Shown: positions 1 to 7,875 of the stretch, one piece after another | Layout of the letters: each line of letters begins with the position of its first letter | Position numbering within the stretch: the stretch's first letter is position 1 | NCBI GenBank assembly: GCA_965234335.1 | Contig: OZ248426.1 | Location: 134,318-198,317 of the forward strand | DNA length: 64,000 bases | Direction of reading: 5' to 3' | DNA from: Leadbetterella lacustris | GTDB taxonomy: Bacteria > Bacteroidota > Bacteroidia > Cytophagales > Spirosomataceae | Translations under genes and position numbers: made by a program | Notes under the pieces: model-generated | What the model saw: the letters and a program-made list of their open reading frames with translations, nothing else | The model's database searches: none | Told to the model about the DNA's origin: nothing

Positions 1-1
1 C

Positions 2-229
2 CACATCGATAACGTAGTGAAACTAGCAGGGATAGACCATGTAGGCATAGGCTCTGATTTTGACGGTGTGGGTAATAGCTTGCCAACTGGCCTGAAAGAC
101 GTGAGCGATTATCCCAATCTTATAGCAGAACTGCTTAGGCGTGGCTATACAGAATCAGACATTGAAAAAATTTGCTCAGGCAATATTTTTAGAGTTTGGG
201 AGAAGGTTTTGGCTTATGCGGGAAAGTAA
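2..229 (+). CDS. Membrane dipeptidase (peptidase M19), C-terminal fragment
   Basis: The left window edge cuts this gene; 75 residues remain. The reading frame is open from base 2, so the GTG at 17 is an internal valine and not a start. The visible motif HVGIGSDFDG followed by NLIAELLRRGY and a closing CSGNIFRVWEKV is characteristic of the C-terminal end of the M19 (renal dipeptidase-like) family, zinc enzymes that cleave dipeptides; the Asp of GSDFDG lies in the active-site region of the family. Most of the protein, including the other metal ligands and any signal peptide, is outside the window, so localisation cannot be judged. The next gene, kynureninase, runs convergently. Confidence 0.85.
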   Translation, partial: HIDNVVKLAGIDHVGIGSDFDGVGNSLPTGLKDVSDYPNLIAELLRRGYTESDIEKICSGNIFRVWEKVLAYAGK

Positions 230-241
230 ACTTCCAAGTAT

Positions 242-415
242 TTAATGCATTAGACTGTATTGAGAAACAAGTTGAGGTGTTTTTGCTTTGCGGCGTTTTA
301 GTTTGTCGAGATTGTGGATAAGATAGTTCTGATTATTTTCCCATCCATTTTTAATAGCAAAAAGCACCAGACTAACGCAAGATTTCAGTTCTGATTTGAT
401 AAAAAGGTTTTCTCT
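242..415 (-). pseudogene. Possible gene remnant, unrecognised
   Basis: On the minus strand a 57-codon stretch lies between two stop codons with no ATG. It reads like real protein, for example SCVSLVLFAIKNGWENN and then LDKLKRRKAKTPQLVSQY, a hydrophobic helix followed by a basic segment, but I do not recognise the family. It sits between the 3' ends of the dipeptidase and kynureninase genes. It may be a decayed gene or chance; no function is claimed. Confidence 0.25.
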
Positions 416-485
416 TTAGTCATCTATTGGTTGTGGAGGCAGGTATATTTTGTAAGTTATTTTCAAAGTATACCATCCCGCCCAC

Positions 486-1760
486 TCAAACCACCTCCAA
501 CCTCTCCTCTCCAAATCGTTCAAACTCCCTAGTTTCTACTATAGTTTTGATGCGTATGATAGTCTGAAAAATTTCTTCGAAGGTATTATAAAGTGGTGCT
601 ATACCCAAGCGGATGTTGTTTGGTGGTCTGAAGTCGGGTATAATAACTGGTGTACCCGCTATCGGTTCTATCATGGCTCGATTTATTCTGTATCCTTCTG
701 GATGTTGAATGGAAACATGTGAGCCTCGTTCTTTGGAATTTGTGGGTGAAGCAATGGTAAATCCAAAAGGAGTCAGCAGATTTTCGACCAATTCTATCAA
801 ATAGTTCGTCTGAGCAACACTTTTCTCTCTTAAATTTTTCATGCCAGCTTCGAGGGTTATATCTATGCCCGACGCTATGGCTGCTAATGAAAGTACCGAA
901 GGTGTTCCTGCCGCAAATCGCTGAATATCTGCTTTGGCTTCGTAATTAAGCGTAAAATCGAAGGGTTTTTGGTGACTAAACCATCCCCAGATGGGGTTCA
1001 TCAGTTTGGCTTGGAGGTCTTTCCGGACATATAAAAATGCTGGTGCTCCTGGGCCTCCGTTGAGATATTTGTAGGTACAACCTACAGCCAAGTCTGCACC
1101 CGATTCATTGAGGTTGATCTCTACAGCACCCGCAGAATGACTCAAATCCCATAGTACTAGCGAGCCCTTTTGATGAGCCAATTGGTTAATTTTTTGCATA
1201 TCATACATATAGGCACTTTTGAAAACCACATGAGATAGCGTCAATAAAGCTGTGTTGTGATCTAAGGTATTTTCTATTTCTTCATCTGTAATTTTTTTTT
1301 CGTCCCTGCTCTCAATTATAGTGAGCGAATGATTTTTAAATTGTTGTTCAATCAATCCTTGCAAAACATAAATATCCGTTGGAAAATTGAGCGAATCGGT
1401 AATGATTCTGGTTTTTGATTCTTGGGTTTTAAGTGCCGCAAAAGCCAATTTGTAAAAATTAATAGAAGTGCTATCACCCACGAATATTTCATCGGGTTGG
1501 GCTCCAACCACTTGGGCAATTTTAGCAGCAACCTTGCTCGGTAGCTCCATCCAATGTTCATTCCAACTTCTTATTAGTCGCTTACCCCATTGGTTTAGAG
1601 TCAGGTCTGAGATAAAGGCAATGGTTTTTTTTGGTAATCTTCCGAGAGAATTGCCGTCTAAATATATTTCTTCTCCAATTTCGAATTGATTTCTAAAGTA
1701 TGCCAGTTTGTCCTTTTTGTCAAGTTCTAAGGCTATTTGTTTTAGTTCGTCTTGGTTCAT
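486..1760 (-). CDS. kynU: Kynureninase
   Basis: PLP-dependent hydrolase that cleaves kynurenine (or 3-hydroxykynurenine) to anthranilate (or 3-hydroxyanthranilate) and alanine in tryptophan catabolism or quinolinate/NAD synthesis; cytoplasmic. Family marks are YLDGNSLGRLP near the N-terminus, FVGDSTSINFYKL (about residues 93-105), the SHSAGA segment and the PLP-lysine motif CTYKYLNGGPGAPAFLYV with the lysine near residue 231. I chose the ATG at 1760, giving 424 aa, the usual length, because it overlaps the stop of the upstream SGNH gene as ATGA; an in-frame ATG at 1805 would add 15 residues and overlap that gene by 49 bp. No other kynurenine-pathway gene is visible, so degradation and NAD synthesis cannot be told apart. 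Confidence 0.95.
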   Translation of the reverse strand: MNQDELKQIALELDKKDKLAYFRNQFEIGEEIYLDGNSLGRLPKKTIAFISDLTLNQWGKRLIRSWNEHWMELPSKVAAKIAQVVGAQPDEIFVGDSTSINFYKLAFAALKTQESKTRIITDSLNFPTDIYVLQGLIEQQFKNHSLTIIESRDEKKITDEEIENTLDHNTALLTLSHVVFKSAYMYDMQKINQLAHQKGSLVLWDLSHSAGAVEINLNESGADLAVGCTYKYLNGGPGAPAFLYVRKDLQAKLMNPIWGWFSHQKPFDFTLNYEAKADIQRFAAGTPSVLSLAAIASGIDITLEAGMKNLREKSVAQTNYLIELVENLLTPFGFTIASPTNSKERGSHVSIQHPEGYRINRAMIEPIAGTPVIIPDFRPPNNIRLGIAPLYNTFEEIFQTIIRIKTIVETREFERFGEERLEVV

Positions 1761-2452
1761 GGCTTTAATTTCTTCAAGAGTTCGGGTATTATTTTCTCTG
1801 TCCAAAGCTGATACATTTTTCCCGATGGATGCAAGCCATCTTCTGCAATGAGCGAGGGGTCTGTGATGGCTCGGCGGGAAATAGGAGTGATATCAAAAAA
1901 CAGAATCCCCCTTTTCTCGGTTTCTTCCTTTTTTATGGCATTGAATAAGTCTATTTGTTCGGATATCGACTTTTTAGGACTATTTCTTCCAAAAGGCGTA
2001 ACGCCCCAGTCGGGTATGGAAACAACAAAAACATGCTGAGGTTGATTTCCAGAAAATTGAATCGCAGTATTCAGCAAATCAACATATTCCTTTCTAAACT
2101 CCTCTACACTTCGGCCTCTATATTGGTTATTTACACCAATCAATAAAGAAACCAAGTCATACTTTTTGGTAATGTTTTCTGAAATAATTTTAGCTTTTAG
2201 CTCATCGGTGGTCCAACCTGTTTTGGCGATTATTTGCGGAGGTGAAACCGCGACACCGTTTAAAGTTAAACTTTTGGCCAATTGCACGGGCCATCTTTGG
2301 TCTTCAGTGACACTTTCGCCAATAGTGTAGCTATCGCCCAATGCTAAATAAGACAAGCCGTTTGTCATGATATTTTTTTGATTGTCTATTTCTTGCGAGG
2401 AGGTCTCGCATGAAAAAAAGAATGAAATTATGATTAAAAAGATAGGCCTCAT
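1757..2452 (-). CDS. SGNH/GDSL-family hydrolase lipoprotein
   Basis: A 231-aa putative secreted esterase or lipase of the SGNH superfamily. The N-terminus is a lipoprotein signal: a hydrophobic stretch ending FFFSC with the modifiable cysteine at 15. Block I GDSYTIGE (Ser41), block III GVNNQ (Asn109) and the catalytic dyad in DGLHPSG (Asp205, His208) are all present, so the protein should be active. It is followed by kynU with a four-base ATGA overlap, so the two are probably translated together, and lies 49 bp downstream of the permease gene. Substrate is unknown; the pairing with kynureninase is genomic and does not prove a shared pathway. Confidence 0.85.
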   Translation of the reverse strand: MRPIFLIIISFFFSCETSSQEIDNQKNIMTNGLSYLALGDSYTIGESVTEDQRWPVQLAKSLTLNGVAVSPPQIIAKTGWTTDELKAKIISENITKKYDLVSLLIGVNNQYRGRSVEEFRKEYVDLLNTAIQFSGNQPQHVFVVSIPDWGVTPFGRNSPKKSISEQIDLFNAIKKEETEKRGILFFDITPISRRAITDPSLIAEDGLHPSGKMYQLWTEKIIPELLKKLKP

Positions 2453-2501
2453 CTACGTTGATTTTGTCTTTGAAACAAGCGAATATACTTATCAACATGG
2501 T

Positions 2502-3812
2502 TCAAAGGGTATTGTTATTTCTTTTATTATAAAATTCAATTAGGTTATAAAGTACAGACAAAATCCCAAGAAAAACGACTAAGCTGGTGATTTCTTTCAT
2601 GGCCAAATTTGATAAAAACCAAATAATGGAAATAGCTGCCAAGACGGGAATAGCCAATCCGAAAGGTAATCTAAAGCCTTTTGACTTGTCGGTTTCCTTC
2701 AATCGGAGTTTGATGGTTGCTGCCACGACACCGAAATATACCACAAGAAGCGAGGCACTAGCTATGATAGCTAATTGCCTGAAGCCACCAGAAAGTGAAA
2801 AGACCAAATCTAAGACGGAATAGGTAATAATGGCAACATAAGGGGTTGCAAATTTTGGGTGAACCTTGGCCATTATTTTTGGCATCCAGCCTTTGTTTGC
2901 CCCTGCAAAAATCACCCTAGGATAAGATAAAACCGAACCACTTAAAGCAGCAAACATGGAGAAAACTGCACCGGCAATCATCAAAGTTGAGCCGAAAGAG
3001 CCTATCACTTTGTCGGCCACGGCTGCTAATGGTGCTTCTTTAAATTTAACCAAATCTGCTCCAAGTACACCCTGAGAAACTGTCTGTATTAAAACATAAA
3101 ACAAGACCACAGCACCCATACCCGAAAGAATGCCCAATGGAACAACTTTTTTGGGATTTTTAAGCTCACCACTGACGTTTAATGAGGCTTCGCCTCCTGC
3201 AAAGGCAAAAAATAGCAATAATGAGGCCTCGCCCAATTTTGAGATTGTAGGGAGCGAATGCCACTGTAAATTGTCGATTGAAGTGCCCATAAAACCTGCG
3301 ATAATAAGAATAGTCAGTGGTACTAACTTGATAAGGGTGTTGATTTTTACCATATTATCGCCATGTTTTACTCCTAAAATATTGACAAAAGTAAAAGAGC
3401 CAAAAACTAACAAAAAGAAGATGGCTCTGAAAAATATTACAGATAAAAGAGGTAAATAAATACTCAGCATATCGGCCATGGCGTTGGCTATGGCAGCGTC
3501 AGCTAAGATTCCTACAAACCAAAACATGGTATTGGCCAAAAAACCGGCATAGGGCCCAAAAGCGGCATGGATATAGGCATAGGCTCCACCAGTAGCGGTT
3601 ATTTTACTGCCAATTTCTGAAAAACAGAGCATGATGAGCATCATTAAGAAGCCGCAAAATAGGTATGCTAAAATACTGGTTTCGCCCAGAAAACTAGCCA
3701 CAAAGGCAGGTAATACGAAAATTCCTGCACCGATGGTACGGTTGAGCGTATTGGCGGCCAAACCAACTACCCCAATTTCTCTGCGAAGGCCTTCATTATT
3801 TATTGATGACAT
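2502..3812 (-). CDS. APC-superfamily amino acid permease
   Basis: A 436-aa integral inner-membrane transporter with about 12 hydrophobic segments. The N-terminal segment (GLAANTLNRTIGAGIFVLP) has the unwound-helix-1 pattern GAGIF of the amino acid-polyamine-organocation family; FSEIGSKITATGGAYAYI is the equally typical helix-2/3 region. I chose the ATG at 3812 (MSSINNEGLRRE) because the 11 residues added by the ATG at 3845 do not look conserved. The SGNH and kynU genes follow on the same strand with short gaps. The substrate is unknown; an aromatic amino acid or kynurenine would suit the neighbour, but this is inference. Confidence 0.88.
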   Translation of the reverse strand: MSSINNEGLRREIGVVGLAANTLNRTIGAGIFVLPAFVASFLGETSILAYLFCGFLMMLIMLCFSEIGSKITATGGAYAYIHAAFGPYAGFLANTMFWFVGILADAAIANAMADMLSIYLPLLSVIFFRAIFFLLVFGSFTFVNILGVKHGDNMVKINTLIKLVPLTILIIAGFMGTSIDNLQWHSLPTISKLGEASLLLFFAFAGGEASLNVSGELKNPKKVVPLGILSGMGAVVLFYVLIQTVSQGVLGADLVKFKEAPLAAVADKVIGSFGSTLMIAGAVFSMFAALSGSVLSYPRVIFAGANKGWMPKIMAKVHPKFATPYVAIITYSVLDLVFSLSGGFRQLAIIASASLLVVYFGVVAATIKLRLKETDKSKGFRLPFGLAIPVLAAISIIWFLSNLAMKEITSLVVFLGILSVLYNLIEFYNKRNNNTL

Positions 3813-4037
3813 TTTTTCTATCCGAAGTTTAGGTATGAAAGCCAAAGTACTTCCATATTCAAAGCTAAGCGTTTTCTGGAGAAGAAAAAAGCAATCTCTT
3901 GCGATTTCGAGATTTCTTTCGCATTAAAATAGACTGAGGGTTTTATCAGATTTTTTGAAAGGGAACCAAAAGGTTTCCAGGCTTCTTCACAGTAACGCAA
4001 AAAATCATTATGGTTTAAACTTCAATTAATCAAAGTT

Positions 4038-6713
4038 TCAGACCAACTTTACCAAAGCCTCCTCTATTGCTTTAATCTTAGCATCTGCATCAACGAGTTT
4101 ATCTCTTTCCCTTTGAACCAAGTCAGGTGCTGCGTTGGCTACAAATCGCTCGTTAGCGAGTTTTGCTTCTACTGATTTTTTGAAGCCTTGGGTGTATTCC
4201 AGCTCTTTTTTGAGATTTTCAATTTCGGCAGCAACATCCAAGCTTTCGCCCAAATCAATGCCAAATTCATCACCTTTTATTACCAAACTCATACCTTTTA
4301 CAGAAGTACTCACAAAAGTGATTTCTGATAGGTTGGCCATTTTTTTTGCTAAATCTACGAGATGAGCATATTTGGCCGCATCTTGGGTATTTATGCTCAA
4401 TGGCAAGGCTTCTTTTGGCGACATTTGCTTCGACTGTCGGGTGTTTCTTACCCACGAAACCAACTCAAACAAGATTTCGAAATCGGCCAATATTTTGCTA
4501 TCTACTTCCCCACCTTTCGGGAATTCTTGAATACAAATGGAGTCATTCTCGGTTCTTTGTTGAATATTTTGCCAGATTTCTTCTGAAATAAACGGTGTCC
4601 ACGGATGCACCAAACGCATCAATTCCTCGAAGAATTCGAGAGTAGCATCGTATGTTTCTTGTTCTATTGGCAAGCTTTGGCCGTCCACATAAGCCGGCTT
4701 TATCATTTCGAGATATTGCGAGCAGAAGTCGTTCCATATTAAGTTGTAAGTCACCAAAAGGGCGTCGGACATACGGAATTTGTCGTAGTGGTCGAGTGCC
4801 TCGGCGATGGCGGCGTTGAGTTTTGAGCGGAACCATTGGATTGCAGACGTGTTCTCGACTCCGCTCGAACTGACAACTGCATGGTGGCTGAGCGGAGCCG
4901 CAGCCACGTTCCAACCTTTCACCAATCTGAATGCATTCCACATTTTGTTGGAGAAATTTCGGCCTTGTTCTACCAGTTTTTCGTCGTAAGGGAGGTCGTT
5001 GCCTGCTGGAGAACTAAAAAGCATTCCTGTACGCACTCCATCGGCTCCAAATTTATCAATCAAATCCAAAGGGTCTGGCGAATTACCCAAAGATTTTGAC
5101 ATTTTTCGACCTTGTTTATCTCTTACGATCCCGGTTAAGTAAACGTTTTTGAACGGAAATGTGCCTTTGTATTCGTAGCCAGCAATAACCATTCTTGCCA
5201 CCCAGAAAAATAAAATTTCGGGTGCAGTTACTAAGTCGTTGGTTGGGTAATAATAGTTGATATCTTCGTTTTCAGGATTTTTAAAACCATCAAAAACCGA
5301 AATTGGCCACAACCAAGAGCTAAACCATGTGTCTAACACGTCTTCGTCTTGGGTAAAGTCAGCAGAGGTAACATTTTTGCCTTGTTGGGTATTGGCTATT
5401 TCAACAGCAGCTTCTATTGATTTGGCAACGATACAAGTACCATCGGCCAAATAGTAGGCCGGAATACGATGTCCCCACCACAATTGACGGCTGATGCACC
5501 AGTCGCGAACGTTTTCCATCCAGTGGTTGTATGTATTCTTGAATTTTGGCGGAATGAGCTGAATAGTGTCATTCATCACGTTTTCGTGAGCTGGCTTACT
5601 CAAACGCTCCATTTTCAAAAACCACTGTAAAGAGATTTTTGGCTCAATAACGGCTCCGGTTCTTTCAGAAGTACCTACGTTTGATTTATATTCTTCTACT
5701 TTCACCAAATTGCCAGATTCCTCCAGCATTTTAATGATTTTTTTACGGGCAATAAATCTATCTTCACCAACTAAAATCTGTGCTTTTTCATTAAGTTTTC
5801 CGTCATCAGTAAGGATGTCAATTACTTCCAACTTGTGTTTTTCGCCAAGAGCAAAGTCGTTTTGGTCATGGGCAGGAGTTACCTTCAAACAGCCCGTTCC
5901 AAATTCCATCTCCACATATTCGTCGGCAATGATTGTAATTTCTCTGTCGATTAACGGAATTCTAACTTTTTTGCCTATTAGGTTTTTATATCTTTCATCA
6001 TCAGGATGCACACAAATGGCTGAGTCCGCCATAATGGTTTCTGGACGTGTGGTTGCGATAATTATGCCTCTTGACTCCGCTCGAGGTGATATTTCGACAA
6101 AGTTATATTTGATATGCACCAATTTTGAAGGCATTTCTTTGGTGATAACCTCTTCGTCAGAAACCGTTGTTTTGGCTTGGGGATCCCAGTTTACCATTCG
6201 GTAACCTCTGTAAATATCACCTTTTTGGTGTAAATCCACGAAGACGTCGATTACGGCATCATAAAGGCTATCTTCCATCGTGAATCGGGTTCTATCCCAG
6301 TCGCACGAAGCACCAATTTTACGCAATTGTTTCAGGATAATTCCACCGTATTTTTCGGTCCATTCCCAGCAATATTTCAGGAATTCGTCTCTAGTCAAAT
6401 CTGCTTTGTTGATGCCTTGCTCTTTGAGCATAGCCACCACTTTTGCTTCCGTTGCTATCGAAGCGTGGTCTGTTCCAGGAACCCAACAAGCTTCTTTTCC
6501 TTCCATTCGAGCCTTGCGGATCAGTACATCTTGTATGGTATTGTTGAGCATGTGTCCCATGTGCAACACGCCTGTTACGTTGGGCGGCGGAATGACGATG
6601 GTATATGGTTCTTTGTCTTTGTTGGGCGTGGACTTGAAGAATTTATTTTTTTCCCAATAAGCATACCACTTATCTTCTATTTCTTTCGGACTATATGTTT
6701 TTGAAATTTCCAT
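4038..6713 (-). CDS. valS: Valine--tRNA ligase
   Basis: Class I aminoacyl-tRNA synthetase that charges tRNA-Val and edits mischarged threonine; cytoplasmic and essential. The 891-aa protein has the HMGH signature at residues 51-54, the editing-domain motif ATTRPETIM, and KMSKS at about 537-541. A C-terminal coiled coil with the ANERFVANAAPDLV pattern is typical of ValS. Two places look expanded relative to other Bacteroidota ValS as I recall them: about residues 205-215 (ISPRAESRG) and about 601-622 (AAAPLSHHAVVSSSGVEN). Both coincide with palindromic DNA containing CTCCGCTCGA, so repeats seem to have been inserted in frame. Both lie away from the signature motifs, and the frame is open throughout. 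Confidence 0.97.
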   Translation of the reverse strand: MEISKTYSPKEIEDKWYAYWEKNKFFKSTPNKDKEPYTIVIPPPNVTGVLHMGHMLNNTIQDVLIRKARMEGKEACWVPGTDHASIATEAKVVAMLKEQGINKADLTRDEFLKYCWEWTEKYGGIILKQLRKIGASCDWDRTRFTMEDSLYDAVIDVFVDLHQKGDIYRGYRMVNWDPQAKTTVSDEEVITKEMPSKLVHIKYNFVEISPRAESRGIIIATTRPETIMADSAICVHPDDERYKNLIGKKVRIPLIDREITIIADEYVEMEFGTGCLKVTPAHDQNDFALGEKHKLEVIDILTDDGKLNEKAQILVGEDRFIARKKIIKMLEESGNLVKVEEYKSNVGTSERTGAVIEPKISLQWFLKMERLSKPAHENVMNDTIQLIPPKFKNTYNHWMENVRDWCISRQLWWGHRIPAYYLADGTCIVAKSIEAAVEIANTQQGKNVTSADFTQDEDVLDTWFSSWLWPISVFDGFKNPENEDINYYYPTNDLVTAPEILFFWVARMVIAGYEYKGTFPFKNVYLTGIVRDKQGRKMSKSLGNSPDPLDLIDKFGADGVRTGMLFSSPAGNDLPYDEKLVEQGRNFSNKMWNAFRLVKGWNVAAAPLSHHAVVSSSGVENTSAIQWFRSKLNAAIAEALDHYDKFRMSDALLVTYNLIWNDFCSQYLEMIKPAYVDGQSLPIEQETYDATLEFFEELMRLVHPWTPFISEEIWQNIQQRTENDSICIQEFPKGGEVDSKILADFEILFELVSWVRNTRQSKQMSPKEALPLSINTQDAAKYAHLVDLAKKMANLSEITFVSTSVKGMSLVIKGDEFGIDLGESLDVAAEIENLKKELEYTQGFKKSVEAKLANERFVANAAPDLVQRERDKLVDADAKIKAIEEALVKLV
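4851..4907. repeat. Palindromic repeat pair inside valS
   Basis: Two adjoining palindromes: GTTC...GAAC (4851-4870, core CTCCGCTC) and GTGGCTG...CAGCCAC (4884-4907, core GAGCGGAG). The cores are inverted relative to each other. They translate in frame as the serine/alanine/histidine-rich stretch of ValS near residues 601-622. The same core occurs at 6067-6086. Confidence 0.7.
6067..6086. repeat. Palindromic repeat inside valS, second site
   Basis: CCTC...GAGG palindrome around TTGACTCCGCT, sharing the GACTCCGCTCGA core with the copy at 4851. It encodes the ValS residues SPRAESRG, just before the editing-domain motif ATTRPETIM, and looks like an in-frame insertion. Confidence 0.6.
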
Positions 6714-6909
6714 TTGTTGAATTCGCTGAACCTAAAATTAATAATGTGCAAAAATAAGGAATTAGTGTCAGAAAATTGATGTGGGGGAATTGTAAGTTTG
6801 TGAGGTTACAAACTTTAGCGGGTTTAGAATCTTTGGCAATCGAGAATATTTTGACAAGAAATCATTTTGCTCGATTTTCTTTTAAACTTCTATAGAAACA
6901 ATACTGATT

Positions 6910-7065
6910 TTGGAAAATAAACTAAAAATTTCAAAATATAAAAACTGGGATGAAGTCCCCAAAAACAACCTTGCTTTTTGGTTAGAAAAAACTCCTAATG
7001 AAAGGCTTCTAGCTACAAAAGAGCTCAACCGATTAGCGAAGGATTTGTTTTCATCTAAGCCCTAA
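6910..7065 (+). CDS. Small protein, probable partner of a lost nucleotidyltransferase
   Basis: A 51-codon reading frame with no ATG; the first plausible start is TTG at 6910. The product (YKNWDEVPKNNLAFWLEKTP, then ERLLATKELNRLAKDL) resembles small Bacteroidota proteins encoded just ahead of a nucleotidyltransferase-like gene in two-gene, toxin-antitoxin-like modules. The nucleotidyltransferase remnant follows 21 bp downstream, which supports that reading. With a weak start and a broken partner this may no longer be expressed. The family assignment is from memory and unverified. Confidence 0.45.
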   Translation: MENKLKISKYKNWDEVPKNNLAFWLEKTPNERLLATKELNRLAKDLFSSKP

Positions 7066-7086
7066 AACCAATCGAAAACCATAAAA

Positions 7087-7302
7087 GACGAAGATCTAAG
7101 TTTCGTTCAATTGCTCTACTAACATGAGGTTTAATATACAGTACTTGAAGGTTTTGCAGTGACTATACATGGGTTTGTTAGAACTACAGTTGATACAGAT
7201 ATATTGATAAATGCAACTGAAGAAAATGCAGACAAAATGCTGTTTTATCTTGGCCCTGGTATCAGTGTAGATGGCCGAGGATTTGTTTGCGTGTTTCTTT
7301 GA
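7087..7302 (+). pseudogene. Nucleotidyltransferase-like gene remnant
   Basis: One continuous frame reads EDLSFVQLLY, stop, HEV, stop, YTVLEGFAVTIHGFVRTTVD and then TDILINATEENADKML. The pattern GFAVTIHG...R.T.D.DI is the nucleotidyltransferase fold seen in AbiEii/MNT-like proteins (usually GGFAV.IHG and DxDILI). Two TAA stops (7120-7122, 7132-7134) interrupt the N-terminal helix, the first glycine of GG is lost, and homology fades after ADKML, so the gene is dead and truncated. It follows its likely small partner gene and ends just before a strong terminator. Confidence 0.7.
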
Positions 7303-7321
7303 AGATTTGTCTATAAAAAAA

Positions 7322-7343
7322 GCAGTCAATGGAAGTTGACTGC
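7322..7343. terminator. Bidirectional rho-independent terminator
   Basis: Perfect 8-bp stem GCAGTCAA/TTGACTGC with a 6-base loop, A-run before it and T-run after it, so it can work on both strands. It serves the remnant module on the plus strand and the coiled-coil gene on the minus strand. Confidence 0.85.
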
Positions 7344-7371
7344 TTTTTTTAATGTTTCAGAAATTTCTTTT

Positions 7372-7755
7372 CTACATATTTCTACCCACAAAGACATTAA
7401 ATTCTTCTTTGAGTTCAGCAAAAATTTCTATAAAAATTGTCATTTTATCTCTAATACTGGTGTCTTCCACCGTTTTGCGGTGGTCTACTGCCACAGGATT
7501 TTTCTTAATTGCCTCTTCCATTTCTTTTTCAGAACCATGAATGTAATGCTTTAGATTATCAATTTCATTTTTTTGAATGATGAATTTATTCTGAAACTTC
7601 TCCACTTCTTTCTTAATTTCGATAGAGCTGTTTTTAGCACTTACTTCGGCCAGTCTGCTTTTAAAAATGACTAACTCGTCGGTATAAAAATCCAATGCCT
7701 TTAGCCATTCAACATGATCCGCGTGTAGGTCAAAAAAATATGTTTTGGTTTCCAT
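7372..7755 (-). CDS. Conserved hypothetical coiled-coil protein
   Basis: A 127-aa soluble protein with no signal peptide or membrane segment. The charged heptad-like stretch from about residue 28 to 85 (KKEVEKFQNKFIIQKNEI) predicts a long helix or coiled coil; the C-terminal part holds a short proline-containing break (KKNPVAVDHRKTVED) and a second helix. I do not recognise a characterised family. The gene stands alone, with a strong terminator directly behind it and the GH32 gene ending about 120 bp upstream on the same strand. It might be a cytoplasmic stress or scaffold protein, but nothing in the sequence proves it. Confidence 0.7.
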   Translation of the reverse strand: METKTYFFDLHADHVEWLKALDFYTDELVIFKSRLAEVSAKNSSIEIKKEVEKFQNKFIIQKNEIDNLKHYIHGSEKEMEEAIKKNPVAVDHRKTVEDTSIRDKMTIFIEIFAELKEEFNVFVGRNM

Positions 7756-7875
7756 TAGTGTACTTGTTTTTGTTTATTCAAAACAAGTAAAAATAAGATT
7801 GGAAAATAATGAGAACAGTCATTATAGAGCATAAATAATATCAGTATTCTCTATTTTTAAAAATGAATATTTCCA

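Noticed and set aside
3818..4000. 60-codon frame upstream of the permease
   Set aside because: It overlaps the permease start, has no recognisable feature and lies in the promoter region.
4543..5099. Alternative frames inside valS
   Set aside because: They are shadows of an intact essential gene without separate motifs.
7096..7329. 77-codon minus-strand frame
   Set aside because: It is antisense to the nucleotidyltransferase remnant, whose plus-strand translation is clearly protein-like.
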